From NCBI GenBank assembly GCA_035236585.1, contig CP141130.1, positions 33,491,501 to 33,555,500 on the forward strand: a stretch of 64,000 bases of DNA, in the 5' to 3' direction. This document shows, piece by piece, positions 38,364-49,556 of the stretch. This DNA is from Warburgia ugandensis (Eukaryota; Streptophyta; Magnoliopsida; Canellales; Canellaceae). Position 1 is the stretch's first letter. The number at the start of each line of letters is the position of its first letter. The notes under the pieces were generated by a model that was not told where the DNA came from, did not search any database, and saw only the letters and a list, made by a program, of their open reading frames with translations. A program made the translations under genes and the position numbers.

Positions 38364-40140
38364 TGTAATGACCCTGAATTTTTATAACTTATTAGGGCAA
38401 ATTAATAAAGTTTGAATTTTTAGAAATTCTGGGCTGGAATATTAGGTTATTGAAAATTCTCTTTTTATGGAGATTATATCATGAATTAAAATATATAAAT
38501 TATGGACGTACTTGGAAAACTGATCGAAACAACATTAAGTACGTTCAATTCTGAGTTAAAATGAAAATTCCTTAATTTTCTCCATTTAGGGGCAAAATGG
38601 TAATTTTATCCATATTCCATATCCAAGAAATAAGACCTCAATATTCATGAAGTACTTAGAAATACGATTCCAATGCCACTAAGTACGCTCGATTCCGAGT
38701 TTGGACAAATATTGCCTATTATTCTCCAATTTTGGAGTTTAAAGGGCAAAAACGTCTTTTCACATAAAAGTGGGGCCCACAAAGTGGGCCAACGTTCTAG
38801 AAGCAACAATAATTGCTTAGTGCATTATTGCTGGTAGTGGAGAATGGAGAATGCACTTGTAATAAAAAAATTCTAAAGTAATAAAATATCTTATTAAAAG
38901 AAATGATAAAAAAATTCAAATTTGGCTATAAATATGTCCCAAAAATTTTTACAACCTTAACCACGAAATTTCCAAATCTTCCCTGGAGTTTCAGCTCCAA
39001 ATTCTCATTAATCCCTCCCCAATCTCTATTTTTCTTATTTCTCTCTCCTCTTTCTAAGTGGAACAAGAGACCTAAATTCAATTAGGCACTCTGTTCCAGG
39101 TAGAATCTGATAAATTTCACTGCCCATAACCTCCTATACTACAGTATATACAAAATCCCTAAATCAATTTCAAGATCCAACGGTTTCAACAACAGAAAAT
39201 CACAAAAACGGGGACAATCGGGCTATATTATCATCAACCGGTAATTCTCTCAAATTGAGCATCAAATATATGTTTTTTCTCCAATAAGGTAAGTGGAACT
39301 ACTTCCCATACATATTTATTATGTTTTAGTGTAATTTTTATTTTTTTATAATTTAATTTGAATGAAAAATGGCAAAATTAAAGTAAATACCAGACCCTTC
39401 AAATTATGGTGATAGAGAGCTCAGATTGAAATTCTGAGCTTTCCAATCAATTCATAAGGGTCAAAAACCCCTAGGGTACAATTTTCAAGAAAATATAATA
39501 AGGTTTGGACCCTCAATTGAGAGAGATTAATTCTGGTGGGCCCAGATCAAATCTGGACCCTAGGAACGACTGAAAACTTCAATTTAAGATTGTGGAGTCA
39601 TATGAACTCCAAATTGAGATCAGAAAGAAGATATGGAAAGCTTGTAATGTCTATTTCTAATGAATTCATAATATTTCTAAAATTTATTTCTGTATTTTTC
39701 TATATTTTGGAAATAAGTGTCCAATTTCTAAGATCTTCAAGATCTGAGGTGATCAGATCTTGGAAATTTATTTTAGTGATGATATAATAATGTAATAAAG
39801 TAATATCTATGGTTAATTTCGACAGATCTTGGATAAAATAGGGGATCTACCCTTTATGGTAGAAAAACCCTAAAATAAAAATAAAAAAATACAAAGGGAC
39901 CCACTTGATCAATGATATCAAGTATGATCAGATCCTTGGGATGGATTAAAGGGATGATATTATGATGGAATCCAGTTAGATCATGGATGAAATGTGACAA
40001 AATCAAGTGGATATGATTTTTGGATCTTAATGGATTAAAAGTCCTAAAGGTAATTAAAACCCTTGATCTAAAGGAAAACACCTAAGATCTAATGGTTGGA
40101 TCATGTTTAAAGGTTTATAATAATCTTAATAAAATTAGTT

Positions 40141-40246
40141 TAATTGTCTTTTATTGGATATAGAAGTGTAAATGTGATTTATGTTTTAAGTTTTAATTGT
40201 CTTTTATTGGATATAGAAGTGTAAATGTGATTTATGTTCTAAGTTA
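40141..40246. repeat. 53-bp tandem duplication within D
   Basis: TAATTGTCTTTTATTGGATA begins both at 40141 and at 40194. The two units are nearly identical, so this is a recent slippage or unequal exchange. Confidence 0.9.
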
Positions 40247-40739
40247 GAAAGCATGATAGTGTAATCTTTAAATTTTAGTATGATATGCCCTAAATGAGTA
40301 ATTTGTTAGTAGATTTGATTATCTTAGGATCATGTTAGTGTAAATTAGGATTTAAACATGATTTCATTATGATAGAAGATGTGTTTCATAACTTAGGATC
40401 ATGTTAGTTTTATTTCACTAGCTTAAGTTACATTCATAGGAAGAATGTTAGTATATATTTGTTAAACTTATATTTGATTTATTCTTTCAAGTTGATGATT
40501 TACTTATTGTCAAATTTTATTCAATTGTTAAGTAATTGTTAAGATATAAGGAGCATAAATCACCAAAAATGTAAACTAATGAAATATAGAAATTCATGGA
40601 CAACTAAGATGAATGAATGATTTTGACTTAATAAGGGCTATAGTTAGTAGGACAATATAAAGAATGATTTATCATTTTCTTGGCCCAAAGTAGGAAAATA
40701 ATGAACATCCATGGATGACATTGTGCATATCCATGGAAA

Positions 40740-40990
40740 TTAATTAAAATCAATTAGAGAAGGGACTTAAGGTAAAGAGCTCATAAGAACCTTGTCAAAG
40801 GTTGAGCTAGTACCACTCCAGTGGACTCTGAACATTGTGGTTATAGGGGGTATACAAGAACCAAGTACTTTTCCCTCACCTCCTGTTGACGTAAGAGAGG
40901 TCTAAACGCCTCCTTACATGATGGTTGTATTAACCACTTTTTGAGCAGACTTTAACTGGTAAGTACTAGTCATCCTGAAATAAGGAGGAG
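40740..40990 (+). repeat. Leader-like module inside D
   Basis: Reads in the same order as the leader of element A (16238-16490, minus strand): AAAATCAATTAGA(G/A), TTCCCTCACCTCCTGT, AGGTCTAAACG, CTCCTTACATGA and GGTTGTATTAACCAC, then TAACTGGTAAG. About 90% identical in the best ~35-base stretch. Confidence 0.75.
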
Positions 40991-43900
40991 TTGTCTAGTA
41001 ATATGAAGAAATAAATTATCTTCAACCAAGTAAGACACTAACTGGTTGAATAATAATAAGAACATAAAAAGATAGCAAATTATCTAATCCTAATAAAAAT
41101 AGTAAGTAAGATAAGGATGATCAAACAAGATGAGATCTTGTATGGTCAAAAACAATAAGGAAAAAGAAACATCAATGTAAATTAGATTGTTATGTATGAT
41201 ATAGATAGTATTTGTATAGATGATATTAAACCTATTGATATATGATATTCAAGGAAGAAAGATTCAGATCATCCTACATAAGGATAATCAAAAGACCATG
41301 TAGTATGTACCCTTGATTAGAAAAATGACATTATACATATGATTTGACAGATATATGTTGATTGAGACTATGGCAGATTTCAAGGAGTAAGAATACCTTA
41401 TTGAGGTAGGTGGATTATTAAGAATGCCTTTACATGAAGATACATGTCTAATACATGATCTTATGTTTTGAAGTATTGACATGTATGGTACTAATATATT
41501 AAGGTAAATACCTCAAATTGAAATATGATCCAACCAAATGATGAGGAAAATAAGTATTAAATGGTTAAGTTGAGAATTGAGAACAACCCTAAGTGAATAG
41601 GAAAGTAGAAAATATTCCAGCCTTAGTTAAACAGACAGATAGTCTGATATGTATAAGTATTATTTTACATACAAGCTTGGAGGCTTGTGGTTTTGTTTTA
41701 AATAGGCATAAGCCTGGGGATGCTATGCTAGGAGAGTTAAGAGGGTTTGGCCACCCACTCTCTGAAACTTGATGATATTGAATACCAAGCCTAAGAAAGG
41801 CTAAAAGTCGGGTGGGGCAATTATGGGAAGGCCACCACTGTGACAGCCATGGTCCTCCCATATGGACATGGATATTGTAATTTCCACTGAGAATGGTATA
41901 AGTGGATTATTGAACAGTTATCCGGGCATGCTGTACGGATCAAACTGCAAGCATAGTAGTCCTTGATTATTTTGCATTATGATGCATATGAAATTGGCAT
42001 AGTGAAATGCCTTAAGGAATGACATGATAAAATGCCAGGTAATTGTATATTACCAATATTTTTCCCAAGAAGGGAAAATCCCAGTATAGTAACTGGCTGA
42101 AATACAAATCTCTTATAATGAAAGGAGTTGATCAGTTTTGTATGGAAATGATTATTGATTATTTTTACAATTTTAATGGATTTGTTCTTATATATTATGT
42201 ATGTATAAAGGTGAACACAAATGACAAGGAAATGAGATGTTCCTATCAATAATAGTGGTCTATGAATGTGTTTATGATAGAATGAATTATGGGATAAGTG
42301 AATATTGAGATTCTACTGTTAATAACTTACATTCTTATCCCCTACCAAGCATAGCTTGCTGAGATATTGTAAATGTTCAAATGTTTACAATATCTCAAAT
42401 ACAGAGAAGGAGACTTAGGAGCTCAAGACTTGAAGAACTAGTGAAGAATAAGTAATAAGGGTATATCCCTTGAAACATTGTATAAAGAGCATATATTGTA
42501 TTTAGAACTTTGTAATTTGAATTGTGTATTTGGACAAGTATTGTAAGGATACAATGGGTTGTGTACTGTGAACCACTGGATGGATCTTGGAAGTTTAATA
42601 AAATCATATTCCTTCAATGGAATTTTATTTTGTACACAAATTGTACTTATGTTATGTATGAAGTGGTGACTTGGGTTTTCAAAACAAGTTTTAAAATAAA
42701 AGAATTTTTGCTGGTTTGTTTTGCGAAAATTTTTTTTACTGAGGGGACGCCCTTGCCTTTGAAAAATATATTATAAAATGTGTTTCAAAAACCCAGGTCG
42801 TCACACAAAGGTTAGTTCAATTTCTTCTCTTGTTTACTCTAATTCTTTTCATGTTAGTTTGCCATGTTTTTCCTTTATCTTTCCTTGCTTTTAAAATAAG
42901 ATTCAAAGTTAGTTTTCCCTTGGAGTGACATCCAAGGAAAGTCATCTTGAATCTAGTTTTCTCTTTACCTTTCATTGCATCTTTGTTCTCTTTCAGCCCT
43001 CTTGATTTTCCAGCTTTAGTTGCTTTAGTTACTTTGGTTGTTGCCTTAGGTTTTCATAGGATTTTCCTTTGATTTCAAGCATGTCAGTTCATAAGTGAAT
43101 GTTGGAACAATTGAAGAAGAAATTGGCTTGTAATTGGAGTGATTAGGATTAAGTGAACATCATTGTAATAGCATTTAAGTTTCAGATTTGGACTACGTAT
43201 ATGGAGTATTATGTTGATTACCTTTTGGATGTGATTCAATGAGATTAATTGGAATTTTCAAGTCATGTTTGTGTCCAGCAGTTAATTAACTTTGTTCTTG
43301 AATGTTTAAATGATTAGAAATGATTAATTTCATATTTTACATGTTCTATTTGTTAAAAGTTTCAATTACCTTACTACTGGAATTTCTTTACATGAATGGG
43401 GTATGTTAATTTCCAGCACAATATAATCTTGTTCACTTGATTTTTCAAGAGCCCAATTAGATTGTTAGATAGCTTAGTTAATGTCAGAAATAGATTGCAT
43501 GCTTAGGTTTCCAAAGTAGTTGATCAAATCCACTCCTATCTAATGAATCATACATACCATTTCATGGTTACATGTATGTTAATTGGGTAGTTTTCCTTTC
43601 ATTGTTGTTAATAATTGCTTTCATTCATGTTTTTCTAGTTTGGTTGTAGTTAGATTCCATTATTTTGCGACTAAGTTAGTTGGAAAGTAATCAAATTTGT
43701 CATACTTGTTAAATTAGTTGATTTGGTTGCTTACTTTTTATAGTTTTGAATGATTAGGAAAGTAGTTTGTTAAGGCATGTTTCCATTAGATTTCTTAGTT
43801 TCATGTTTAGGAAAGTTTTTACTTAGAGAAGTAATAAAATTAGAAGTTTTTAATTTGGGAAAGTTTTAATTTTTGAAAGTGCATGTTTTAGGAAATTTTT

Positions 43901-44117
43901 CCATTTAACATGTTTCTTGTTTTTGCTTAGTTTCCAATTTCATGTTTTTATTCCATTCTTAATTTAGGACAAAAATCACTTGAATTTTGGCTAGGTTAGA
44001 TAGTTTAAAGTAGGGACCACTAGCATCACAATAGTTCACTCCTCGTCGGATTGACCTCATTAACGTACTATCTTGCAAACGATTTGTGTACTTATGAGTT
44101 TATTTAAAACAACAACA

Positions 44118-44745
44118 ATGCACTTATAAAAAAATATAACATCACCTATAAAGTTGCAACACCATATCACCCACATATAAATGGACAAGACGTATATAAT
44201 TGAGCTATAAAACAAAATCTTCAAAAGATCGTTAACCCTGATCGTAAGGATTGGTCTCTTTTAGACTGAACGATGCGCTCTAGTCTTATAATATTGCACA
44301 CTGAACCCTGATTTGTATGTCTCCATACCGTGTTGTATACAGTAAGGCTTGTCATTTGCCAGTGGAATTAAAACATAGTGCCTCCTAGGCAATAAAGACC
44401 TTTAATTTCAACATGAATAATGTAGGCTTACACAGAAAACTCCAATTTAATGAGTTGGAAGATATCAAGCAGAAACTATATGAGAGTATAAGGATATACA
44501 AAGGAAAGATAAAAGTTTTTCATGATAAGAATATCCTGAGAAAATCCTTTCCTCTATCTCAGAAAGTTCTTCTGTATAATTCTAGGCTTCATCTATTTCC
44601 AGGGAAGCTTAGGTCTCGATAGGTTAGTCCATATATCGTTAAAGAAGTTTTTCCATATGGGACTGTCGAGATTGAGGATGGTAGGATTGGCCATACTTTT
44701 AAAGTGAATGGTTAGCATTTAAATCCTTTCTTAGAATATGAGAAA
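44118..44745 (+). pseudogene. Element B, integrase C-terminal region
   Basis: Resumes with KKYNITYKVATPYHPHINGQ at about 44130-44185 and continues with MSPYRVVYSKACHLPVELKH near 44308-44370. A long frame at 44413-44622 has LQFNELEDIKQKLYESIRIY and ends VLLYNSRLHLFPGKLRSR. These are the highly conserved C-terminal integrase blocks of Athila elements. Confidence 0.85.
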
Positions 44746-46454
44746 CCAGAAGTTGAGTCTACAACTCTGGAGGATCTTGTTTACTAAGATTGAGTGGATC
44801 TGATCCCTCTGTACCAATTTTTACATTTTAGAATTAGTTGTTTTCTGCATCACCCATATTCATTTCTGGTCTTACTTTTTAAACATTGGGGACAATATTT
44901 CTTTCAAGTCACGGGGAGTAGAATTGTAACAAATTCTATTTTTTTTCTAAATTCTTTTAGTTGATTTCCCTAATTGTTTAAAAAAATTCAATAAAAAATA
45001 TGAAAATTTTGAGATCTCTTAGTTTTTATGTCAATTCCTATACTATAATGAGAATTGGATTTTTTGAAGTATACTCTAGCTAACTTTAGCTTATTAATGG
45101 AATTGCACATGATTAATTTATTATTTTACTCACTTTCTATAGTATTTCATGAAAGTTAAATCTCATATCACATCTATACACACACTTGCATATACATAGT
45201 CTAAGTTGATAAGTAGTTATAATTTAGAGATCTTGAAGAAATTCAGTGAAGACCTATAACCTAAGTGAGTTTTAGAGCCATTCATTCTTTTTGAGAAGTT
45301 ATAAAAGTATTCAAATTTTTTTTCAATGTGTTTAATTTGATCTCATTAATTCTTAAACTTTGGCTAATTACCTAAATTATAAGAGCATTACCTTTATAAT
45401 TCTAGAAGTTCATTGAATCTAATAGGTTATACAAAACCTAGAAAATGAGTTATGTCATCCTTGTTGTTAACCTAGAGACATAATGATTACCAAAAAGTAT
45501 TTTTACCACTAGTTAGCCAAATTGATCCTTTTATATAAGCTTTTTCTTTTCTTAGACCCAAATTATCATTTACCCAAGAAATCCAATATAAATTATCAAT
45601 TACCTATTTTCTTCAAAAGATAAGTTAGGGATGAACGAAGAAATACCTTTAAGTTGGAATAGAAGTAAGAAAGTGAATATGAAGAAAAGCTCTTCAAGAG
45701 TGCTGGAAGATAAAAAAAGAGATAAGTCTATAAAAAAATTTGTTTTGAAGAATGCAGAAATATGAAGAAATATTCACTTTGGTACAAAGTAAAGAAAAAT
45801 TGTCAAGTTTAGTAAAAGACCTCTACTTATTTAGAAATTTTTTGAGTATCCTATCTTTGTACCTTGTCCCAAGCCTATGTATTGTCCTAATATAAGACCT
45901 ACTAATTTTAGAATAAATACAGTTTTAATGAGGATATAAATAGATAGGATTTAAAGAGTAATATGACTAAGTATTCAAAGTTAATAGAATCTTATCCTTT
46001 ATAAAGGGATCAAAACTAAATTCTATAGTAACTCTCGTTCTTCATGAGTATATATGAGATAAATTTGCTTTTATTCTTTGCTTACATATTTAAAAGAGAG
46101 ATATGTTTTACCTTATTTTTGAGACTTTTTATTTGTGAATGTATGCCATGGTGAGAATTGATATTAAAACATATTTAAGATGGAGTTTAAAAGTTATACT
46201 TTACTTAGAGATAAAGATTATTGCATATGTAAACTATACACACACTCTCTGAGATTTGAGCTTAAATGGAATGCATTTAGCATATGAGTAGGATTTTGAA
46301 TTATTTATTTAATTTTATTAGTATATTTAATTTGATAGATTTATTGAAGATAATTCTCTAGAAAAAAGTGGGAGTTGATTTGAAAATGATTTTTTCTTTT
46401 TAGAAATTTGAGATTAAGTTGTCTCATGTTTTGCTCGAGATTAGCAAAATGCTA
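44746..46454 (+). other. Element B, 3' noncoding region
   Basis: Long AT-rich region between integrase and the polypurine tract, homologous in places to 11109-12700 of element A. No env-like frame could be seen. Confidence 0.6.
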
Positions 46455-46464
46455 TTTGGGGGTG
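46455..46464 (+). other. Element B polypurine tract
   Basis: TTTGGGGGTG next to the LTR start TGTTGAATG. Confidence 0.7.
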
Positions 46465-47242
46465 TGTTGAATGTTCAAATTTAACTAAAATTTCCACTAA
46501 TTTGCATCTAGATAATTTATCTCATCTGTCAATTTTGAAAATTTGGATTAAATGTGCATTTAGCTCCAATTGATCATTCAACCATTGATTTGCAAAATTT
46601 AATAGCCACATGATCATTGGAGCTGATCAAATGATTACAACATGATTAAGATGATTCTAATAGAGTTTTATATGTTGCAAATCAACCAAAAGAAAATTGG
46701 TCGACTCCAATAAAATTAAATAGATCAGATCATGCAAGACACAATCTAGGAGGAAACTACTTGGAAAAAGGAGATTGGAAAACAATCAGGAAACAATTTC
46801 TAAATTTTGATAAGGAACATAGAAGTTGATTTGGAATGAAAAACAACTTCTAAGGAAAAATCTAAATAAGAAAGAAGGGGGCGGACGATGGATAAGAAGA
46901 CTTAGAAGAGTATACTTAGAGAGAAAGAAGAAGAGAGACCTGGAGGGAGAAAACCCATTTGATCAGCTTTCCCAGCACCATCCTCTGCTATCATCGCTGC
47001 TCTCCCTTGCAGGTTCAGTTTTCTCTTCCAGCCATTCTCTCAACCATACCAGCCACACCCGTCAATCTCTCCCTATATTCTTTTGTTCCCTGTTCAATGT
47101 CCTATGTATGAAACTTCTTCTCCTTCAGTTAAACAAAAAGCACCACATTCATCCCTTGTTTCTCGTTGTTACAGTCCCACGGTCATCTTCATCTTTGCTT
47201 TGTTCTCACTATTGTTCTCCTCCTTTGGTTGAGGCCTCTCCC
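46465..47242 (+). repeat. Element B, right LTR, incomplete
   Basis: Parallels 28825-29600: the words CATCTAGATAA, GGATAAGAAGACTTAGAAGA and GAGGCCTCTC occur in both. It stops where LINE sequence begins (about 47243), and the remainder of the LTR was not found on the far side of the LINE. Confidence 0.8.
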
Positions 47243-48265
47243 TTTAAGAAGAGGGATGAACACTTACTAACCTTTAAAAGTAAATTATATAAAAACCAAA
47301 TAGACTTTTTTCTACTTAGGAATATTAAGGATTGTAAGGTGATACCTAGTGAGAGTCTAACCTCACAACATAAGTTAATGGTTATAGATATCTACATTAA
47401 AATATGGAAGAAAGGAAATGAACTTAATAGGTGTTCAAAAACTAAGTGGTGAAACTTAAAAGGAGAGATGATAGCATCATTTACAAACAAGTTGATGGTC
47501 GAAGGAAATTAGAACAATGAAATAGAAGTAAACACCATATAGACGCATATGGCCTAGTCCATTAAGAAAGTGGCAAAAGATGTCCTAAGAGTCTCTAAAA
47601 GTAAAAGGCAACCAATAAAGGAAACTTGGTAGTTGGGTGAAAAAGTGCAAAAAGTTATTAAAGATAAATAAGTGTGTTTTAAAACATGGTAGAGGACTAA
47701 AAATAACGAAGACTTTAAGCAATATAAGAATGCTAAAAAGGTTGTTAAGAGAGTAGTGAGGCCAAACTCAAGGCATATGATGATCTGTATACTAGATTAA
47801 GACCAAGAAAAGGTGAGAACGATGTTAAACTTGCAAAAGTAAGAGAACAGAAGAGTAAGGACTTAAACCATGTCAAGTTACTTTCAAACAAAGGTGGGAA
47901 GTTACTTTCAAAAATTACTAAATGACAATTACCATGAGAATATAGGAACTGAAAGTATCGTTAATCTAAATAATGTTGGACATGATAAATACGACCGTAA
48001 GACTAGAATACTTGAAATGAAAGAGGGTTTGAAAAAGATGAAATCAGGAAAGGCCCTAAGGCTTGATGGTATACCAATAGAGGTTTAGAAGTATACGAGA
48101 GATGTTGTAGTTTGGTTGATAAAATTGTTTAACAAGACTGTAAAATCAAAGAAAATGTTAGATGAATTGACGAAGAGCTCTATCACATACCAGTTTATGA
48201 GAATAAAGGAGACATACATAGGGATCAAACTTATGAGTCATACCATGCAACTTTTTAAATAGTTA

Positions 48266-48616
48266 TTGAGAAGAGGCTACAACATGAAATGTGTACATCA
48301 GAGAACTAATTTGGTTTCGTGCTTGAGAGGTTTACCATGGAAGCTATTTTACTACTTAGACAAATTGATAGAGAAATATAGGAAAACGAGGAAGGACCTC
48401 CACATGGTCTTTATTGACTTTGAAAAAGTTTATAATAGGGTCCCTATAGGGTTAATATGGTGGGTGTTGGACGAGAAAATGGTTTCACTAGGGTATATAG
48501 ACATAATTAAGGATATGTATGAGGTAGCAGTAACAAACGTTAAGACCATTAGCAGAGAGATTGGTGATTTTCCCATCACTATAGGATTGTACCAAGGATT
48601 AGCATTGAGCCCGTAA
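48266..48616 (+). pseudogene. RTE LINE reverse transcriptase fragment
   Basis: A 116-codon open stretch with the RT palm. IDFEKVYNRVP carries the first catalytic Asp (usual form DxEKAYDRVP), and ITIGLYQG corresponds to the usual [11 protein letters not shown]. Its neighbours in shifted frames hold the rest of RT. Non-functional. Confidence 0.75.
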
Positions 48617-49007
48617 CTTTTTTCGTTGGTTATAAATTAGTTAACAAAACATCTACACTAGGAGATTCCATGGATCATATTATTTGTAGATGATATAGTT
48701 TTGATTGATAAGACAAGGGATGGCGTAAACACAAAGGTAGAGTTATGGAGAAATACATTAGAATCTAAAGAATTTAACATTAGTCGAACTAAGACAAAGT
48801 ATATGAAATGAAATTTTAGTAAGGAGAGGAGAAGGATTAGAGCACCAATGAAAATTGATAACTAAGAAGTCCCCCAAAAAGAACAATTTTGATACTTAGG
48901 ATTGATAATTTCATGAGAGTAGAGAGATTGAGAGGGAGGTTACTCAAAGAATCCAAGTAGGTTGGAATAAATGGAGATGCACCTCTAGAGTTTTGTGTAA
49001 TTAGAAG

Positions 49008-49223
49008 GTGCCACTTAAACTAAAAGGAAAAAGGCCAGCCATGCTCTACGGATTAGAGTGTTGGACAGCTAAGGAAAAACATGTACATAGGATGAGCATT
49101 GCCAAAATGCAAATGTTGAGATGGATGAGTGGCAAGACAAGAAAGGATAGAATTAGAAATGAAAACATTAGAGGAAACTTAGGAGTGGCACCAATAGGTA
49201 ACAAGATGAGGGAGATGACTTAG
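49008..49223 (+). pseudogene. RTE LINE C-terminal fragment
   Basis: A 71-codon frame with MLYGLECWTAKEKHVHRMSI, LRWMSGKTRKDRI and GNLGVAPIGNKMRE, matching the minus-strand frame 57206-57610 of the LINE in element E almost word for word. Confidence 0.8.
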
Positions 49224-49481
49224 ATGGCTTGAACATGTACAATGGGGACAAAAAAGGGCATTAGTTAGAAGGAGTGACGTGATCCAAGTCAAAGGTCCTA
49301 AAAGGGCAAGGGAAAAGCCCAAAAGAATGTGGATAGAGTGGTCATAAAAGATTTAAAAACTTCAGGTGTACATGAAGCCATAATAGTTAATAGACGAGAA
49401 TGGAGGAACAAGATTCATTTGATTGACCCCTAATCGGGATAAGGACTTGATGATGATGATGTGTATATTTGTGTGTGCGTC

Positions 49482-49484
<3 letters not shown>

Positions 49485-49513
<29 letters not shown>

Positions 49514-49556
49514 TGTATGTATGTATGTATGTATGTATGTATGTATGTATGTATGT
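49485..49556. repeat. (ATGT)n microsatellite, about 17 units
   Basis: A perfect tetranucleotide run shortly after the LINE tail (TGATGATGATGATG at 49448-49461). It probably expanded from the 3' tail of the LINE. The long frames across it on both strands are artefacts of the repeat. Confidence 0.95.

Larger units (their letters stand above)
38364..42805. repeat. Solo LTR D, long Ty3/gypsy-type
   Basis: A 4442-base segment starting TGTAATGACC and ending GGTCGTCACA, which form imperfect inverted termini, between CAAAG direct repeats. I found no second copy of its ends inside, so it is best read as a solo LTR left by recombination. Termini of this type and this great length are known from Tekay/Del- and Retand-like gypsy LTRs; the lineage is a guess. 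A 53-base tandem duplication lies at 40141-40246. The block 40740-40990 is homologous to the leader of element A. No coding motif is present. Confidence 0.75.
36651..44111 (+). mobile_element. LTR element C, 3' part plus LTR, nested in B
   Basis: About 470 bases of internal sequence ending in TGCTTGGGGACAATCAAAAT and a polypurine tract (37110-37124), followed by an LTR that starts TGATAAGTGTTTAATTTTGC. The LTR is itself interrupted by D and ends near 44111 (TTTATTTAAAACA), after which the integrase of B resumes. The LTR start is typical of a different Athila/Tat subfamily. No 5' LTR of C is present, so only the 3' portion survives. The left edge is uncertain by about 150 bases. Confidence 0.65.
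37125..44111 (+). repeat. Element C LTR, interrupted by D
   Basis: LTR sequence at 37125-38363 and 42806-44111, about 2.5 kb once D is discounted. A TATA-like CTATATAAAC at 37581-37590 sits in a region packed with TAAGCCA/AAGCTA words (37500-37760). The end has TCGTCGGATTGACCTCATT and then TTGTGTACTTATGAG, like Athila LTR termini. Confidence 0.65.
28825..47242 (+). mobile_element. LTR element B, old Athila-like Ty3/gypsy, with nested C and D
   Basis: An old element with left LTR, degenerate primer site, leader, gag, protease, RT-RNase H, integrase and 3' noncoding regions, polypurine tract and the first ~780 bases of the right LTR. Gag and LTR ends are clearly related to element A. The integrase region is interrupted by element C, which carries solo LTR D, so the span is much longer than the element. 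The LTRs differ by roughly 15-20% by eye, making it the oldest large insertion here. It is broken in very many places. The right LTR stops where an RTE LINE begins. Confidence 0.85.
47243..49461 (+). mobile_element. RTE LINE, 5'-truncated, plus strand
   Basis: Starts within the end of the endonuclease domain (KKRDEHLLTFKSKLYKNQID, about 47247-47306) and runs through linker, RT and C-terminal region to GGGATAAGGACTTGATGATG. RT blocks: MVFIDFEKVYNRVPIGLIWW (48404-48463), GDFPITIGLYQGLALSP (about 48565-48615) and [13 protein letters not shown] (about 48677-48715), which keeps both Asp of the catalytic box. The C-terminal block AMLYGLECWTAKEKHVHRMS lies at about 49038. Stops and shifts split the frame into at least six pieces. 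The insertion point is within the right LTR of B. No target duplication could be matched. Confidence 0.85.

Noticed and set aside
38364-42805. D as a complete small element with two LTRs
   Set aside because: The terminal sequences do not recur inside the segment and no primer site or polypurine tract was found; a solo LTR fits better.
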